Positions 8,092 to 15,698 of a DNA stretch of 19,247 bases are shown piece after piece. The DNA lies in NCBI GenBank assembly GCA_964613425.1, contig CAZTHC010000021.1, forward strand, positions 1-19,247. Direction: 5' to 3'. The notes under the pieces were generated by a model, which was not told the origin of the DNA, searched no databases, and saw only the letters and a program-made list of their open reading frames with translations. The position numbers and the translations under genes were made by a program. The DNA is from CAZTHC01 sp964613425 (lineage in GTDB: Bacteria; Bacillota; Clostridia; TANB77; CAG-508). The first letter of the stretch is position 1; each line of letters begins with the position of its first letter.

Positions 8092-9345
8092 TTGAAAGAA
8101 AAAAAGACAGCAAAGAAGAAAAAAAGAATAGGATTAAAAATATTTTTAGTTATATTGTTAATATTAGGTATTGCAGCAGGAGTATTTGCTTACAAAACAT
8201 ATAAAAATGGTGGTGGACTTTCAGGAGCATTAAAAACAGTCTTAGGACACGATGAACAAACTTTAAAGAACTTACCAGAAGTACACTTTTTAATATTAGG
8301 AGTTAGTGGAGAAGATGATTATAAATTAGCAGATACAATAATGGTTGGGTCATACGATCCTAAAAGCCAACAAGCAGCACTATTATCTATACCAAGAGAC
8401 ACGTATGTTGGAGCAAATCCAAATAAACCATCAGCAAGTTATAAAATAAATTCAACATATAGAAATGGCGCAAATATTGAAGGAATGAAGGAATATGTTG
8501 AAGGAATAGTAGGTTTTGAAATACCATATTATTTTGTAATTGATACGAAAGGTTTAGTTGAATTAGTAGATGCAATTGGTGGGGTAAACTTCTACGTACC
8601 AATGGATATGAAATATGATGACTATTCACAAAACTTACATATAAGGCTAAAAGAGGGAGAACAATTAGTAACAGGACAAAAAGCAGAACAGCTATTACGC
8701 TTTAGACATAATAATGTAAATAACAACTACACAACATATCCATATGAATATGGAATGGAAGATTTAGGAAGAATGAGAACACAAAGAGAATTTATAACAG
8801 CAACATTAAAGCAAACACTAAAGCCAGAGAATATTTTTAAAATCAATAAAATTTTAGATACTATGTATAATAATATAAAAACAAATGTGGAATTATCAGA
8901 TATTAAAGATTACGTTCCATATGCTGTAGATTTTGATGCAAGTACTTTAAAAACAGGAATGTTACCAGGAGAATCAACAAATGATAATCCTAGTGGAATC
9001 TGGATATACAAATATAATAAAAAAGAAGCTAAAAAATTAGTGGACGAGTTATTTGTTGAAGGAAAAACAAAAAAAGAAGCAAATGGAATAAAAGTTGAAA
9101 TATTAAACGGAACAGCTTCAGAAACAAATCTTAATAAATTAAAAACATTACTAGAAGAAGAAGGTTATACTGTAGAAAAAACAGGAACAACATCTAGTAC
9201 AAGTAAAACAACAATAATAAATAGAACAAAACAAACAGAAGAATCTGAAATAGCATTAAAAGAACTAGTTACAATAGGAAGTATAACAACAGGGGAAAAC
9301 AATGCAAATGTTGATTTTACAATAATTATAGGAAAAGATTTTTAA
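8092..9345 (+). CDS. LytR-CpsA-Psr (LCP) family protein with LytR_C domain
   Basis: I place the start at TTG 8092, 8 nt after GGAG (8080-8083); an in-frame TTG at 8068 lies almost on the predicted transcription start and has no binding site. The 417-residue product has a Lys-rich cytoplasmic end, one membrane helix (about 13-35) and an extracellular LCP domain (about 64-250). Asp81 (LADTIMV), Arg102-Asp103 (SIPRDTYV) and the GRMRTQREF helix (226-234) match the pyrophosphate- and lipid-binding residues of the family. A C-terminal LytR_C domain (about 341-417) begins with IKVEILNGT. LCP enzymes transfer undecaprenyl-linked glycopolymers such as teichoic acid or capsule to peptidoglycan. The neighbouring carboxypeptidase also acts on the wall. 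Confidence 0.93.
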   Translation: MKEKKTAKKKKRIGLKIFLVILLILGIAAGVFAYKTYKNGGGLSGALKTVLGHDEQTLKNLPEVHFLILGVSGEDDYKLADTIMVGSYDPKSQQAALLSIPRDTYVGANPNKPSASYKINSTYRNGANIEGMKEYVEGIVGFEIPYYFVIDTKGLVELVDAIGGVNFYVPMDMKYDDYSQNLHIRLKEGEQLVTGQKAEQLLRFRHNNVNNNYTTYPYEYGMEDLGRMRTQREFITATLKQTLKPENIFKINKILDTMYNNIKTNVELSDIKDYVPYAVDFDASTLKTGMLPGESTNDNPSGIWIYKYNKKEAKKLVDELFVEGKTKKEANGIKVEILNGTASETNLNKLKTLLEEEGYTVEKTGTTSSTSKTTIINRTKQTEESEIALKELVTIGSITTGENNANVDFTIIIGKDF

Positions 9346-9350
9346 AAAAA

Positions 9351-9394
9351 TAAATAGGGGGTATATAAATGTTTTATTTATATACCCCTATTTA
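9351..9394. terminator. Bidirectional terminator between convergent wall genes
   Basis: Arms 9351-9370 and 9376-9394 pair over 19 bp with one bulged G and a 5-nt loop. On the minus strand a T-run (ATTTATTTTTTTAAAAA) follows, so it serves the carboxypeptidase gene best. The plus-strand tail is only moderately T-rich. Confidence 0.8.
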
Positions 9395-9422
9395 TATACT
9401 CTAATTTAATTAAGGTGTTAAA

Positions 9423-10664
9423 TTAGTAAATTCTATTTTTTTTCTTTTTCTTCTTGTCTATAAAATTAACAAATACATATATTACAAAAAGTATGAAAAT
9501 CACAAGCAAAGCTTTGAAAAATGTAATAATGAATTTAGATTCCAAAACATCATTACCAGCAAGCAAATTAGTAGAATAAGTAGTTCCATCTACCACATAA
9601 GAAAGAGTTCCAACCTTATCACCTTTTTTTATTGGAGCTTTTAAATCTGTGTTAAGAGTAATTTCTGGTAACATTAATTTATCTATATCTTTTGTTTCAG
9701 TCAATACTGTAATAGAATTTTCTAAAACTAAATCTAAATCTTTTGTTTCTAAAGTTGCATTAGATATTTGTATCTGTTTCAAAATACTTCCTTGGTCCTT
9801 TAACTTTAAAACAGTATAATTATTAAAAGCAAAATCAAACAAAGTCTTACAGTCCGTATATCTATAACTTATTCCAGCACTATTTTGAGTAGCTCCAAGA
9901 ATAACAACAATGAATTCTAAATTATCTCTAGCGGCACCAGCAATAATGCAGTTTTTTGCAGCAGAAGTATAACCGGTTTTAATTCCAATAGCATTTCCAT
10001 AATAATAATTTGTAGGTCTTGAAGAAGTATCTTCTTTTAATAATTCATTTGTAGAGGTAAAAACTCTATCATTATTTGCGTATTTATTTGTAGAAGGAAG
10101 AACATAGTATGTTTTAGACACAATACTTCTAAAAGTTTCATTTTGCATAGCATATTTTCCCATTAATGCTAAATCATATGCAGTAGAATAATGGTTTTCA
10201 TTGTGAATCCCATTAGGATTAGCAAAATTAGTATTTTTACAACCTAATTCAATTGCTTTTGTATTTAACATAGTACAAAAACTTTCAACAGAACCACCAA
10301 TATGTTCAGCAAGAACAACAGCAGCATCATTTGCGGAAGGAACTAATAATATGTTTAGCAATTGTTCTATAGTAAGTTCCTCACCAACTTGTAGTTTTGC
10401 GTGAGAATATCCATTTGGAATACTCATAACTGCATTATAACTAACAACAGCAGTGTCTGAAAGTTCACAATTCTCCAAAGCTAGTATAGCAGTTAAAATT
10501 TTTGTAGTGCTAGCTGGATACATTTTTTCGTTTGCATTTTTTTCATAAAGTATTTTTCCAGTTTTTGCATCTATTAAAATTGCAGATGGTGAGTAAATAT
10601 TTAAACTGCTAGTATCTGCAACTGCGAAGCAATTAGAGTTTAAAAATATAATAATTAAAACCAA
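9423..10664 (-). CDS. D-alanyl-D-alanine carboxypeptidase (peptidase S11, DacF/PBP5-like)
   Basis: This is a low-molecular-weight penicillin-binding protein that removes the terminal D-Ala of peptidoglycan stem peptides outside the membrane. Numbered from the TTG at 10664, the active-site motifs are STTK (52-55, Ser52 nucleophile), SAN (110-112) and KTG (229-231). A small beta-rich C-terminal domain (about 285-370) and a C-terminal membrane helix followed by a Lys-rich tail (KKKKKK) complete the protein. The signal peptide core LIIIFLNSNCFAVA lies at the very start. The start is doubtful: the TTG has no binding site. The well-placed AAGGGG and ATG at 10693 are in another frame and need a -1 shift near 10679 to join the gene. 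A sporulation-specific or vegetative role cannot be decided. Confidence 0.92.
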   Translation of the reverse strand: MVLIIIFLNSNCFAVADTSSLNIYSPSAILIDAKTGKILYEKNANEKMYPASTTKILTAILALENCELSDTAVVSYNAVMSIPNGYSHAKLQVGEELTIEQLLNILLVPSANDAAVVLAEHIGGSVESFCTMLNTKAIELGCKNTNFANPNGIHNENHYSTAYDLALMGKYAMQNETFRSIVSKTYYVLPSTNKYANNDRVFTSTNELLKEDTSSRPTNYYYGNAIGIKTGYTSAAKNCIIAGAARDNLEFIVVILGATQNSAGISYRYTDCKTLFDFAFNNYTVLKLKDQGSILKQIQISNATLETKDLDLVLENSITVLTETKDIDKLMLPEITLNTDLKAPIKKGDKVGTLSYVVDGTTYSTNLLAGNDVLESKFIITFFKALLVIFILFVIYVFVNFIDKKKKKKNRIY

Positions 10665-10725
10665 TATCAGAAATATAAATTTTTAATTTTCATAAAAATA
10701 CCCCTTATAAAATCTATATAAACAT

Positions 10726-10754
10726 AATATATAGTAAAATTGGCAAATTTTCAA
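10726..10754 (-). promoter_or_regulatory. Sigma-A promoter of the carboxypeptidase gene
   Basis: On the minus strand TTGAAA (10749-10754) and TATATT (10726-10731) are 17 bp apart. The predicted start near 10719 gives a short leader carrying AAGGGG and the ATG at 10693. Confidence 0.72.
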
Positions 10755-10796
10755 CATTTTTTGCTAATAATTTTAAAAGAAAGGAAATAATTGTAT

Positions 10797-11411
10797 ATGG
10801 AAAATTTAAATCAGAAGCAAAAAATTTTAATAGGAGTAATAGTTACAATAATGTTATTTGTAATAGGATACTACCTTGTATGGAAGACAGATGAAGGAGA
10901 AGCCGTTATTATAAACAACGAAACAGAAGTAGTTGAAAAAGAAACAAAACCCGAAAATATAATAATACATATAACAGGATGTGTAGAAAACTCAGGAATA
11001 ATAAAGGCAGAAAAAGGGGCAAGAATTGCAGATATAATAGAAGCAGCAGGAGGGCTAACGCTGGATGCGAATATAGAAAGAGTAAACTTAGCATATAAAG
11101 TACAAGATGGACAGAAGATATATATTCCAAGTATAAATGATGAAATATTAACAGAAATAGTATCAAGCAAAAGTGGTGAAAATGTAATAATAGAAGATAA
11201 AATAGAAGGAAATTCAAATGAAATAATAAATATAAACACAGCTACTCAAGCAGAACTAGAAAAACTGACAGGAATAGGCCCATCAACAGCAATGAAGATA
11301 ATAGAATACAGAGAAAAAAATGGAAAATTTACAGCTATAGAGGAGATGAAAAATATAACAGGAATAGGCGATGCAAAATTTGATGCAATGAGGGAAGAAA
11401 TATGTATATAA
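10797..11411 (+). CDS. comEA: ComEA-type competence protein (SLBB plus helix-hairpin-helix)
   Basis: The protein (204 residues from ATG 10797; an in-frame TTG at 10791 is better spaced from AAAGGA and would add two residues) has an N-terminal membrane helix at about 11-28. An SLBB domain (about 53-112, from IIIHITGCV to IYIPS) follows. A C-terminal ComEA-type double helix-hairpin-helix domain (about 143-204) has GIGPSTAMKI and GIGDAKFDAM turns. ComEA is the membrane-anchored receptor that binds incoming double-stranded DNA during transformation. In many Firmicutes comEC, the channel, follows; here a toxin-antitoxin pair follows instead. The gene is divergent from the carboxypeptidase gene. 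Confidence 0.92.
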   Translation: MENLNQKQKILIGVIVTIMLFVIGYYLVWKTDEGEAVIINNETEVVEKETKPENIIIHITGCVENSGIIKAEKGARIADIIEAAGGLTLDANIERVNLAYKVQDGQKIYIPSINDEILTEIVSSKSGENVIIEDKIEGNSNEIININTATQAELEKLTGIGPSTAMKIIEYREKNGKFTAIEEMKNITGIGDAKFDAMREEICI

Positions 11412-11433
11412 AAATGAAATTAAAACTATTGAA

Positions 11434-11459
11434 TTATGATAACAAATATGTTATCATAA
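11434..11459. promoter_or_regulatory. Perfect 11-bp palindrome, likely operator of the toxin-antitoxin pair
   Basis: TTATGATAACA (11434-11444) and TGTTATCATAA (11449-11459) are perfect inverted repeats with an AATA spacer. The site lies 25 bp upstream of the toxin ATG. No T-run follows on either side, so it is a poor terminator. The HTH antitoxin is the obvious candidate to bind it, since such systems are usually autoregulated. Confidence 0.6.
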
Positions 11460-11484
11460 GAATATAGTAGTATAGGCGGTAAAT

Positions 11485-11856
11485 ATGTATAATATTAAAG
11501 TATACCAAGATGAAAATGGAAATAGTGAAATAACCGATTATCTACATAAACTAAAAAAAGGATATAATAACAGTAAAAATGATAGAATAAAATATAATAA
11601 AATAATTGCATATATTAGACTTTTAAGTGAAAGAGGAATTACATTAGGAGAACCATATATAAAGCATTTACAAAATGATATATGGGAATTGAGACCAATA
11701 AGAGACAGAATATTATTTGCATATAAAAGAAATAATATTTTTATATTACTTACTGTTTTTGTGAAAGATACACAAAAGACACCAATAAAAGAAATAGAAA
11801 GAGCAAAAAGAAATTTAGAAGATTATATAAAAAGGAGTGATAATCGTGAAGAATAA
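11485..11856 (+). CDS. RelE/HigB-like toxin (phage-derived Gp49-like family)
   Basis: The 123-residue protein resembles the Gp49/HigB group (PF05973) of the RelE superfamily. The diagnostic features are a helical N-terminal half, then GEPYIKHLQNDIWELRPIRDRILFAYKRNNIFILLTVF and the KTP segment followed by an ERAKRNLEDYI helix. The Arg and Lys residues in the LRPIRDR and HLQND strands match the mRNA-binding face of the fold. Toxins of this family cleave mRNA at the ribosome. The toxin comes first and the antitoxin second, the order seen in higBA systems. AGGCGG precedes the ATG by 5 nt. The coding region overlaps the antitoxin by 11 bp, which implies coupled translation. Confidence 0.85.
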   Translation: MYNIKVYQDENGNSEITDYLHKLKKGYNNSKNDRIKYNKIIAYIRLLSERGITLGEPYIKHLQNDIWELRPIRDRILFAYKRNNIFILLTVFVKDTQKTPIKEIERAKRNLEDYIKRSDNREE

Positions 11857-12154
11857 ACCTGCTAAAGAATGGAGAGATGTCGAAAAAAGCCTTGGCATAA
11901 CAGCGGAACAAGAAGTGGAAATTAAATTAGAAATGGAACTTATTAAAGCTGTGATAGAAGCACGTGAAAGTAAAAAAATAACACAGAGGGAATTAAGTAA
12001 AATAAGTGGAATAAAACAACCTGCAATAGCACGAATAGAGAAAGGGATAAACTCTGTTCAAACAAGCACACTTATAAAAATACTCCACCCAATGGGGTAT
12101 AAACTAAAAGTAGTACCATTAGAGAAGAGTATTTGCTCAAAAAATAAAAAATAA
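11846..12154 (+). CDS. HTH (XRE/HigA-like) antitoxin
   Basis: The start is taken at GTG 11846, 8 nt after AAAGGAG (11831-11837); an in-frame GTG at 11837 overlaps that site and is unlikely. The 102-residue product has a Cro/C1-type helix-turn-helix in its C-terminal half (about residues 34-90), with ITQRELSKISGIKQPAIARIEKG as helices two and three. The N-terminal part, with AKEWRDVEKSLGI, is the extension common to antitoxins paired with Gp49-like toxins. It should neutralise the upstream toxin and repress the pair, with the palindrome at 11434-11459 as the likely operator. Confidence 0.85.
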   Translation: MKNKPAKEWRDVEKSLGITAEQEVEIKLEMELIKAVIEARESKKITQRELSKISGIKQPAIARIEKGINSVQTSTLIKILHPMGYKLKVVPLEKSICSKNKK

Positions 12155-12180
12155 GGCATTCACTAAATTGTGAATGCCTT
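12141..12180 (-). terminator. Terminator of the initiator tRNA transcript
   Basis: An 11-bp perfect stem (12153-12163 with 12170-12180) closes a 6-nt loop and is followed on the minus strand by TTATTTTTTATTTTTTG. On the plus strand it overlaps the antitoxin stop codon and could also stop that transcript weakly. Confidence 0.82.
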
Positions 12181-12183
12181 CTA

Positions 12184-12259
12184 TGGTTGCGGGGGATAGA
12201 CTCGAACTATCGACCTTCGGGTTATGAGCCCGACGAGCTGCCAACTGCTCCACCCCGCG
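12184..12259 (-). tRNA. Initiator tRNA-fMet (anticodon CAU), CCA encoded
   Basis: The minus-strand cloverleaf begins CGCGGGG and ends CCCCGCA plus ACCA. Position 1 is C and faces A72, the unpaired end that marks initiator tRNA. The anticodon stem has the three consecutive G:C pairs (GGG and CCC) flanking the loop CTCATAA. Both features separate it from elongator tRNA-Met and tRNA-Ile2. Confidence 0.96.
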
Positions 12260-12279
12260 ATATTTTTTTGTACTTTCCT

Positions 12280-12308
12280 AGTATACTCTCCAAAAAGTAT
12301 TTTGTCAA
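12280..12308 (-). promoter_or_regulatory. Sigma-A promoter of tRNA-fMet
   Basis: On the minus strand consensus TTGACA (12303-12308) and TATACT (12280-12285) are 17 bp apart, placing the start about 15 bp upstream of the tRNA. The remaining gap from 12309 to 12437 is A+T-rich and holds only a direct repeat of TTGCAAATTGT (12403 and 12429). Confidence 0.85.
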
Positions 12309-12437
12309 CGGTTTTATAGAAATATTGTATGTAATAGTTAAAAAAATATTACAAATATATTATTTTTTAAATTTTTATAGTATAATAATTTAAAATATTA
12401 TATTGCAAATTGTCAGGATACAAATATGTTGCAAATT

Positions 12438-12460
12438 GTAGGGGCGTATTGTATACGCCC
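12438..12460 (+). repeat. GTAGGGGCGTAT-type palindromic repeat, copy 2
   Basis: This copy is identical to the one at 7302: GGGCGTAT pairs with ATACGCCC over 8 bp with loop TGT. It again sits about 20-30 bp upstream of a start codon, in the likely leader of the nucleotidase-like gene. Confidence 0.85.
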
Positions 12461-12480
12461 AGAATTAAAAGAGGTGTTGT

Positions 12481-13068
12481 ATGAAAATAGGAATAGATTT
12501 AGATGGAGTAGTATTAGATACAGAGAAGTGTTTTAGGTGCGAAGCGGAAATATATGACATATTAAAATTAAAGAAGAACAGTATAGTTGATAAAAAAGAA
12601 GCAAGAGTTCAAGAAAAATATTCTTGGAGTGATGATGAAAAGAGTTTTTTTATAAATAATTATTTTGTAGAATGTTCTAAAAAGAGTAATGTAATGCCAG
12701 GAGCAAAAGAAGTTATTAATTTATTAAGAGCAGACGGACATGAATTAATACTAATTACAGCAAGGGGAACAGATATTGAAGAAATGAAAATAGAAGCAAA
12801 GGATAGACTTCGTAAAGAAAATATAATATTCGATAAATACTATTGGGCAACACGAGATAAAAAAGGAGTATGTATAAAAGAAAATATAGACATTATGATA
12901 GACGACTTTTATATAAATTGCATGGAAACATCAAAGAATAAAATAAAAACATTATACTTTAGAGATGCAGGAATAAAAGAATTAGAAGAAAATGAATATC
13001 TAAAAGAAGTAAATACATGGGGAGAAATTTATAGAGAAATTTTAAAAAATAGAACTTGTAATATATAA
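12481..13068 (+). CDS. HAD-superfamily 5'-nucleotidase-like protein (NT5C type)
   Basis: The 195-residue protein begins MKIGIDLDGVVLDTE, the HAD motif I with nucleophile Asp6 and acid-base Asp8. Motif II is LITARG with Thr93, and motif IV is IDIMIDD with Asp141 and Asp142. A helical cap insert lies between motifs I and II (about 18-72), as in the 5'(3')-deoxyribonucleotidase family (PF06941). Members dephosphorylate nucleotides, but many are annotated on fold alone, so the substrate is uncertain. GAGGTG precedes the ATG. The rubrerythrin promoter lies partly within its 3' end. Confidence 0.8.
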   Translation: MKIGIDLDGVVLDTEKCFRCEAEIYDILKLKKNSIVDKKEARVQEKYSWSDDEKSFFINNYFVECSKKSNVMPGAKEVINLLRADGHELILITARGTDIEEMKIEAKDRLRKENIIFDKYYWATRDKKGVCIKENIDIMIDDFYINCMETSKNKIKTLYFRDAGIKELEENEYLKEVNTWGEIYREILKNRTCNI

Positions 13069-13083
13069 AATAAATGATATAAT
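13056..13083 (+). promoter_or_regulatory. Promoter of the rubrerythrin gene
   Basis: TTGTAA (13056-13061) and consensus TATAAT (13078-13083) are 16 bp apart, with a TGA extension before the -10. The -35 lies inside the end of the preceding coding region. No clear PerR-type operator is visible. Confidence 0.7.
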
Positions 13084-13110
13084 CAAGGAACAAAGAAGGA
13101 GGAAGATATT

Positions 13111-13653
13111 ATGTCAGAATTAAAAGGAACAAAAACAGAAAAAAATTTAATGGAAGCATTTGCTGGGGAATCTCAAGCAAGAAATAAATATACATATTTC
13201 GCTAGTAAAGCAAAAAAAGAAGGATATGAGCAAATAGCATCAATATTCACAGAAACAGCTGAAAACGAAAAAGAACATGCAAAAATTTGGTTTAAACTAT
13301 TACATGATGGTGAAGTACCAGAAACAAAGGCAAATTTGAAAGCAGCAGCTGAAGGAGAAAACTATGAGTGGACAGATATGTATGATAAATTTGCAAAAGA
13401 AGCAAAAGAAGAAGGCTTTACAAAAATAGCATATCTATTTGAAGCAGTTGGAAAAATTGAAAAAGAACATGAAGAAAGATATAAAAAATTATTAGAAAAT
13501 GTAGAAGATGGATTAGTATTTAGTAAAGACGGAGATAGAATTTGGAAATGCAGAAATTGTGGTCATATTTGTGTGGGAAAACAAGCACCTGCAATATGCC
13601 CAGTATGTAATCATCCACAATCTTATTTCGAAATAAAAGCAGAGAACTATTAA
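13111..13653 (+). CDS. rbr: Rubrerythrin
   Basis: This non-haem iron protein reduces hydrogen peroxide in the cytoplasm of anaerobes, taking electrons from rubredoxin or NADH-dependent partners. The 180-residue sequence has the four-helix ferritin-like domain (about 1-135) with diiron ligands visible as GES (Glu20), ENEKEH (Glu53, His56) and EKEH (Glu117, His120). A C-terminal rubredoxin-like domain has Cys147, Cys150, Cys163 and Cys166 in CRNC and CPVC. Length and domain order match the classic form. A strong AAGGAGG site and its own promoter suggest high expression. It is monocistronic and ends at a strong terminator. Confidence 0.96.
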   Translation: MSELKGTKTEKNLMEAFAGESQARNKYTYFASKAKKEGYEQIASIFTETAENEKEHAKIWFKLLHDGEVPETKANLKAAAEGENYEWTDMYDKFAKEAKEEGFTKIAYLFEAVGKIEKEHEERYKKLLENVEDGLVFSKDGDRIWKCRNCGHICVGKQAPAICPVCNHPQSYFEIKAENY

Positions 13654-13664
13654 AAAATGTAAAC

Positions 13665-13698
13665 AAAAACAGCTTAAACTTAGGTTTAAGCTGTTTTT
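13665..13698. terminator. Bidirectional terminator after rubrerythrin
   Basis: A 15-bp perfect stem (13665-13679 with 13684-13698) has a 4-nt loop, with T-rich sequence after it on the plus strand and TTTTTGTTTACATTTTTT after it on the minus strand. It ends both rubrerythrin and the converging ABC operon. Confidence 0.88.
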
Positions 13699-13716
13699 CT
13701 TTATTATATAAATAAA

Positions 13717-14511
13717 TTATTCTACGTTTACGCCTTTTTCAAATTTCTTTTTACCAAATACATAGTAGAAACTAACATAACCTAAGTAAATAGCCATAGA
13801 ATATAGTACAAGAATTTTAACAGTTTCAATAGAAATTGTATTTGTTGTTGTGAATAATAAATTCATAATTTCTTTGTTGAATAATGCAAAAGCAAATAGT
13901 AGTAAGAAAGATAATATTTGTGGTACAAAATAGAATACAAGTCCATAAATAAATGAGGCAATTGTTTTCCCATTTTTTGCAGTATTTCCATACATAATAC
14001 CAGAAAAAGCAACTAACAAAATGAATAATAATTGTATGAATATTAAAATAGAGAATACTATCATTATTCCAACAACAGAACTGTTATAAGTAGTTGCTGC
14101 AATTTCTAAAGCTCCTTTCAAGGCTTGAATGTTTTCAGGGCTGTAATAACAAATTGCCAAACAACCAATTACAACTGCAACACTAGTAAATAAAGTAATT
14201 ATAGCTGTTAAAATTTTAGATAAGAAAATTGTTTTCTTAGGAATAGGTAATGTATGAGTTAAATAAGACTCATCTTTATAGAAATTGCGAACAAATCTAA
14301 CTAATATTCTTGTAAAGTTATTAATTATTATACTCACGCACATACTTACTGCAATACCCATTGCTACTTTTGAAATAATATCAAAAATGAATGAATTTTC
14401 AATTAACGTTAATGCTCTTCCAATAATAGAAAAGATAAGTGCAAGTATGTAAAAAATTATAAGCAATTTATAAACCCATTTTAAATCATATTTTAATAAT
14501 TTTGTTAACAT
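13717..14511 (-). CDS. ABC-2 type transporter permease, YtrC/D-like
   Basis: The 264-residue protein is almost entirely membrane-embedded, with about six helices (near 15-35, 44-66, 103-124, 144-170, 185-212 and 235-255). A conserved-looking cytoplasmic loop, FYKDESYLTHTLPIPKKTIFLSKI (76-99), is typical of permeases that pair with GntR/YtrA-regulated ATPases. It overlaps the ATPase gene by 7 bp and is the last gene of the operon. Related systems in Bacillus respond to cell-wall-active antibiotics, but the substrate here is unknown. Confidence 0.82.
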   Translation of the reverse strand: MLTKLLKYDLKWVYKLLIIFYILALIFSIIGRALTLIENSFIFDIISKVAMGIAVSMCVSIIINNFTRILVRFVRNFYKDESYLTHTLPIPKKTIFLSKILTAIITLFTSVAVVIGCLAICYYSPENIQALKGALEIAATTYNSSVVGIMIVFSILIFIQLLFILLVAFSGIMYGNTAKNGKTIASFIYGLVFYFVPQILSFLLLFAFALFNKEIMNLLFTTTNTISIETVKILVLYSMAIYLGYVSFYYVFGKKKFEKGVNVE

Positions 14512-15200
14512 TTAAAACACCTCCTAAATATTTCATCAATAGATGCATTTTCCTTAGTTCTAAGCTCATCTGCTGAAGAAGTTAAAACAATTTTTCCTTT
14601 GTCTATAAAAATTACTTCATCTAAAATACGTTCAATATCTGCAATTAAATGAGTTGAAATTATAACACTTGCGCCTTCATTAAAATTTGAAAGTATAGTA
14701 TCTAATATATAATCTCTAGTTGCAGGGTCAACACCACCTAAAGGTTCATCTAAAATATATAAATCTGCTTTCCTACTCATAACAAGGATAAGTTGCAATT
14801 TTTCTTGCATACCTTTAGACATCTTAGCAATTCTAAGGTTAAAGTCTAAATCTAAATCCTTTAAAAGTCTTTTTGCAGTATCCATATCAAAATTGTCATA
14901 GAATTCAGAAAAATATTTTAAAACTTGTTTAACAGTCATTTCTTTATCTAAATAAGTCCTTTCAGGTAAATAAGAAATAATTTTTTTAGAATCCACACCA
15001 GGGTGTTTTCCATTAATTAATACCTCTCCAGTTGTAGGTACTAATAAGTCATTTGTTAATTTAATTAAAGTGCTTTTACCACTACCATTTTTGCCTAAAA
15101 GCCCAATAATTTTTCCTCTTGGAATAGTTAAATTCACATTACTTAGAGCTTCCTTTTGGTCATATGTCTTAGACAAATTTTTATATTCTAATAATTCCAT
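14505..15200 (-). CDS. ABC transporter ATP-binding protein (YtrB-like)
   Basis: The 231-residue ATPase has Walker A GKNGSGKST (36-44), Walker B LYILDE (147-152) with Glu152, D-loop GGVDP and switch His184. The signature motif reads MSKGMQEK (127-134) rather than LSGGQ; this variant is usual in this subfamily. It energises the permease encoded downstream. GGAGGAG overlaps the end of the GntR gene, 2 bp upstream, so translation of the three genes is probably coupled. Confidence 0.92.
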   Translation of the reverse strand: MELLEYKNLSKTYDQKEALSNVNLTIPRGKIIGLLGKNGSGKSTLIKLTNDLLVPTTGEVLINGKHPGVDSKKIISYLPERTYLDKEMTVKQVLKYFSEFYDNFDMDTAKRLLKDLDLDFNLRIAKMSKGMQEKLQLILVMSRKADLYILDEPLGGVDPATRDYILDTILSNFNEGASVIISTHLIADIERILDEVIFIDKGKIVLTSSADELRTKENASIDEIFRRCFKC

Positions 15201-15202
15201 AA

Positions 15203-15565
15203 TTATTCTCCTCCTAACTCTTGCAAGTATTTAATAGCATCGCTTTTATGAATGCCAAGCTTTTCCATACTAGAAAAATATTCTTGAATTCTTTTGCGAG
15301 CAAGTTCTTGCTTAATTGATTTACTTAATTCAATATCTGTAGTAACAAACTTTCCATTAGTTCTCTCTGTATAAATTAGATTATTACTTTCTAATTCAGC
15401 TAAAGCTTTTTGCATTGTGTTGGGATTAACCTTAGTTTGCAGGGCTAAATCCCTTACAGAAGGTAATCTGCTTCCAGGTTCTAACTTGCCAGAAACAATA
15501 TATAATGTAAGTTGCTCTACTAATTGAACATAAATAGGCCTATCATTGTCAAAAATAAAGTTCAT
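15203..15565 (-). CDS. GntR family regulator, YtrA subfamily
   Basis: The 120-residue protein has an N-terminal winged helix-turn-helix (about 8-75) with RPIYVQLVEQLTLYIVSG, PGSRLPSVRDLA and the recognition helix VNPNTMQKALAELES. Only a short helical tail follows (about 80-120), which is the mark of the YtrA subfamily, whose members lack a large effector domain. As first gene of its own ABC operon it most likely represses that operon. AAGGAGG precedes the ATG. The inverted repeats in the promoter are candidate operators. Confidence 0.92.
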   Translation of the reverse strand: MNFIFDNDRPIYVQLVEQLTLYIVSGKLEPGSRLPSVRDLALQTKVNPNTMQKALAELESNNLIYTERTNGKFVTTDIELSKSIKQELARKRIQEYFSSMEKLGIHKSDAIKYLQELGGE

Positions 15566-15604
15566 TATATCCTCCTTGTGCTAATGTTTGTTATAAATTT
15601 TTAT

Positions 15605-15680
15605 CAGTGAAAACGCTACGGGTTAAACGGTTTCAATAGAAAGTTGCCAAAAACCTCCGTCCCCATTGGCAATATCACTG
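15605..15680 (-). repeat. GC-rich structured element in the GntR operon leader
   Basis: The element is bounded by the 6-bp inverted repeat CAGTGA and TCACTG (15605-15610, 15675-15680) and is clearly richer in GC than its flanks. Inside it TTGCCAA (15644-15650) pairs with TTGGCAA (15666-15672) around CCTCCGTCCCC. It lies downstream of the predicted transcription start, in the untranslated leader. It could be a small non-autonomous repeat or a regulatory structure. Confidence 0.6.
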
Positions 15681-15698
15681 TACTACTTGCATAATACA

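Noticed and set aside
12187..12393. Open frame on the plus strand
   Set aside because: It covers the initiator tRNA on the other strand and has no ribosome binding site.
15605..15680. Known riboswitch in the GntR leader
   Set aside because: I could not match the structure to any riboswitch or T-box consensus; a repeat element fits as well.
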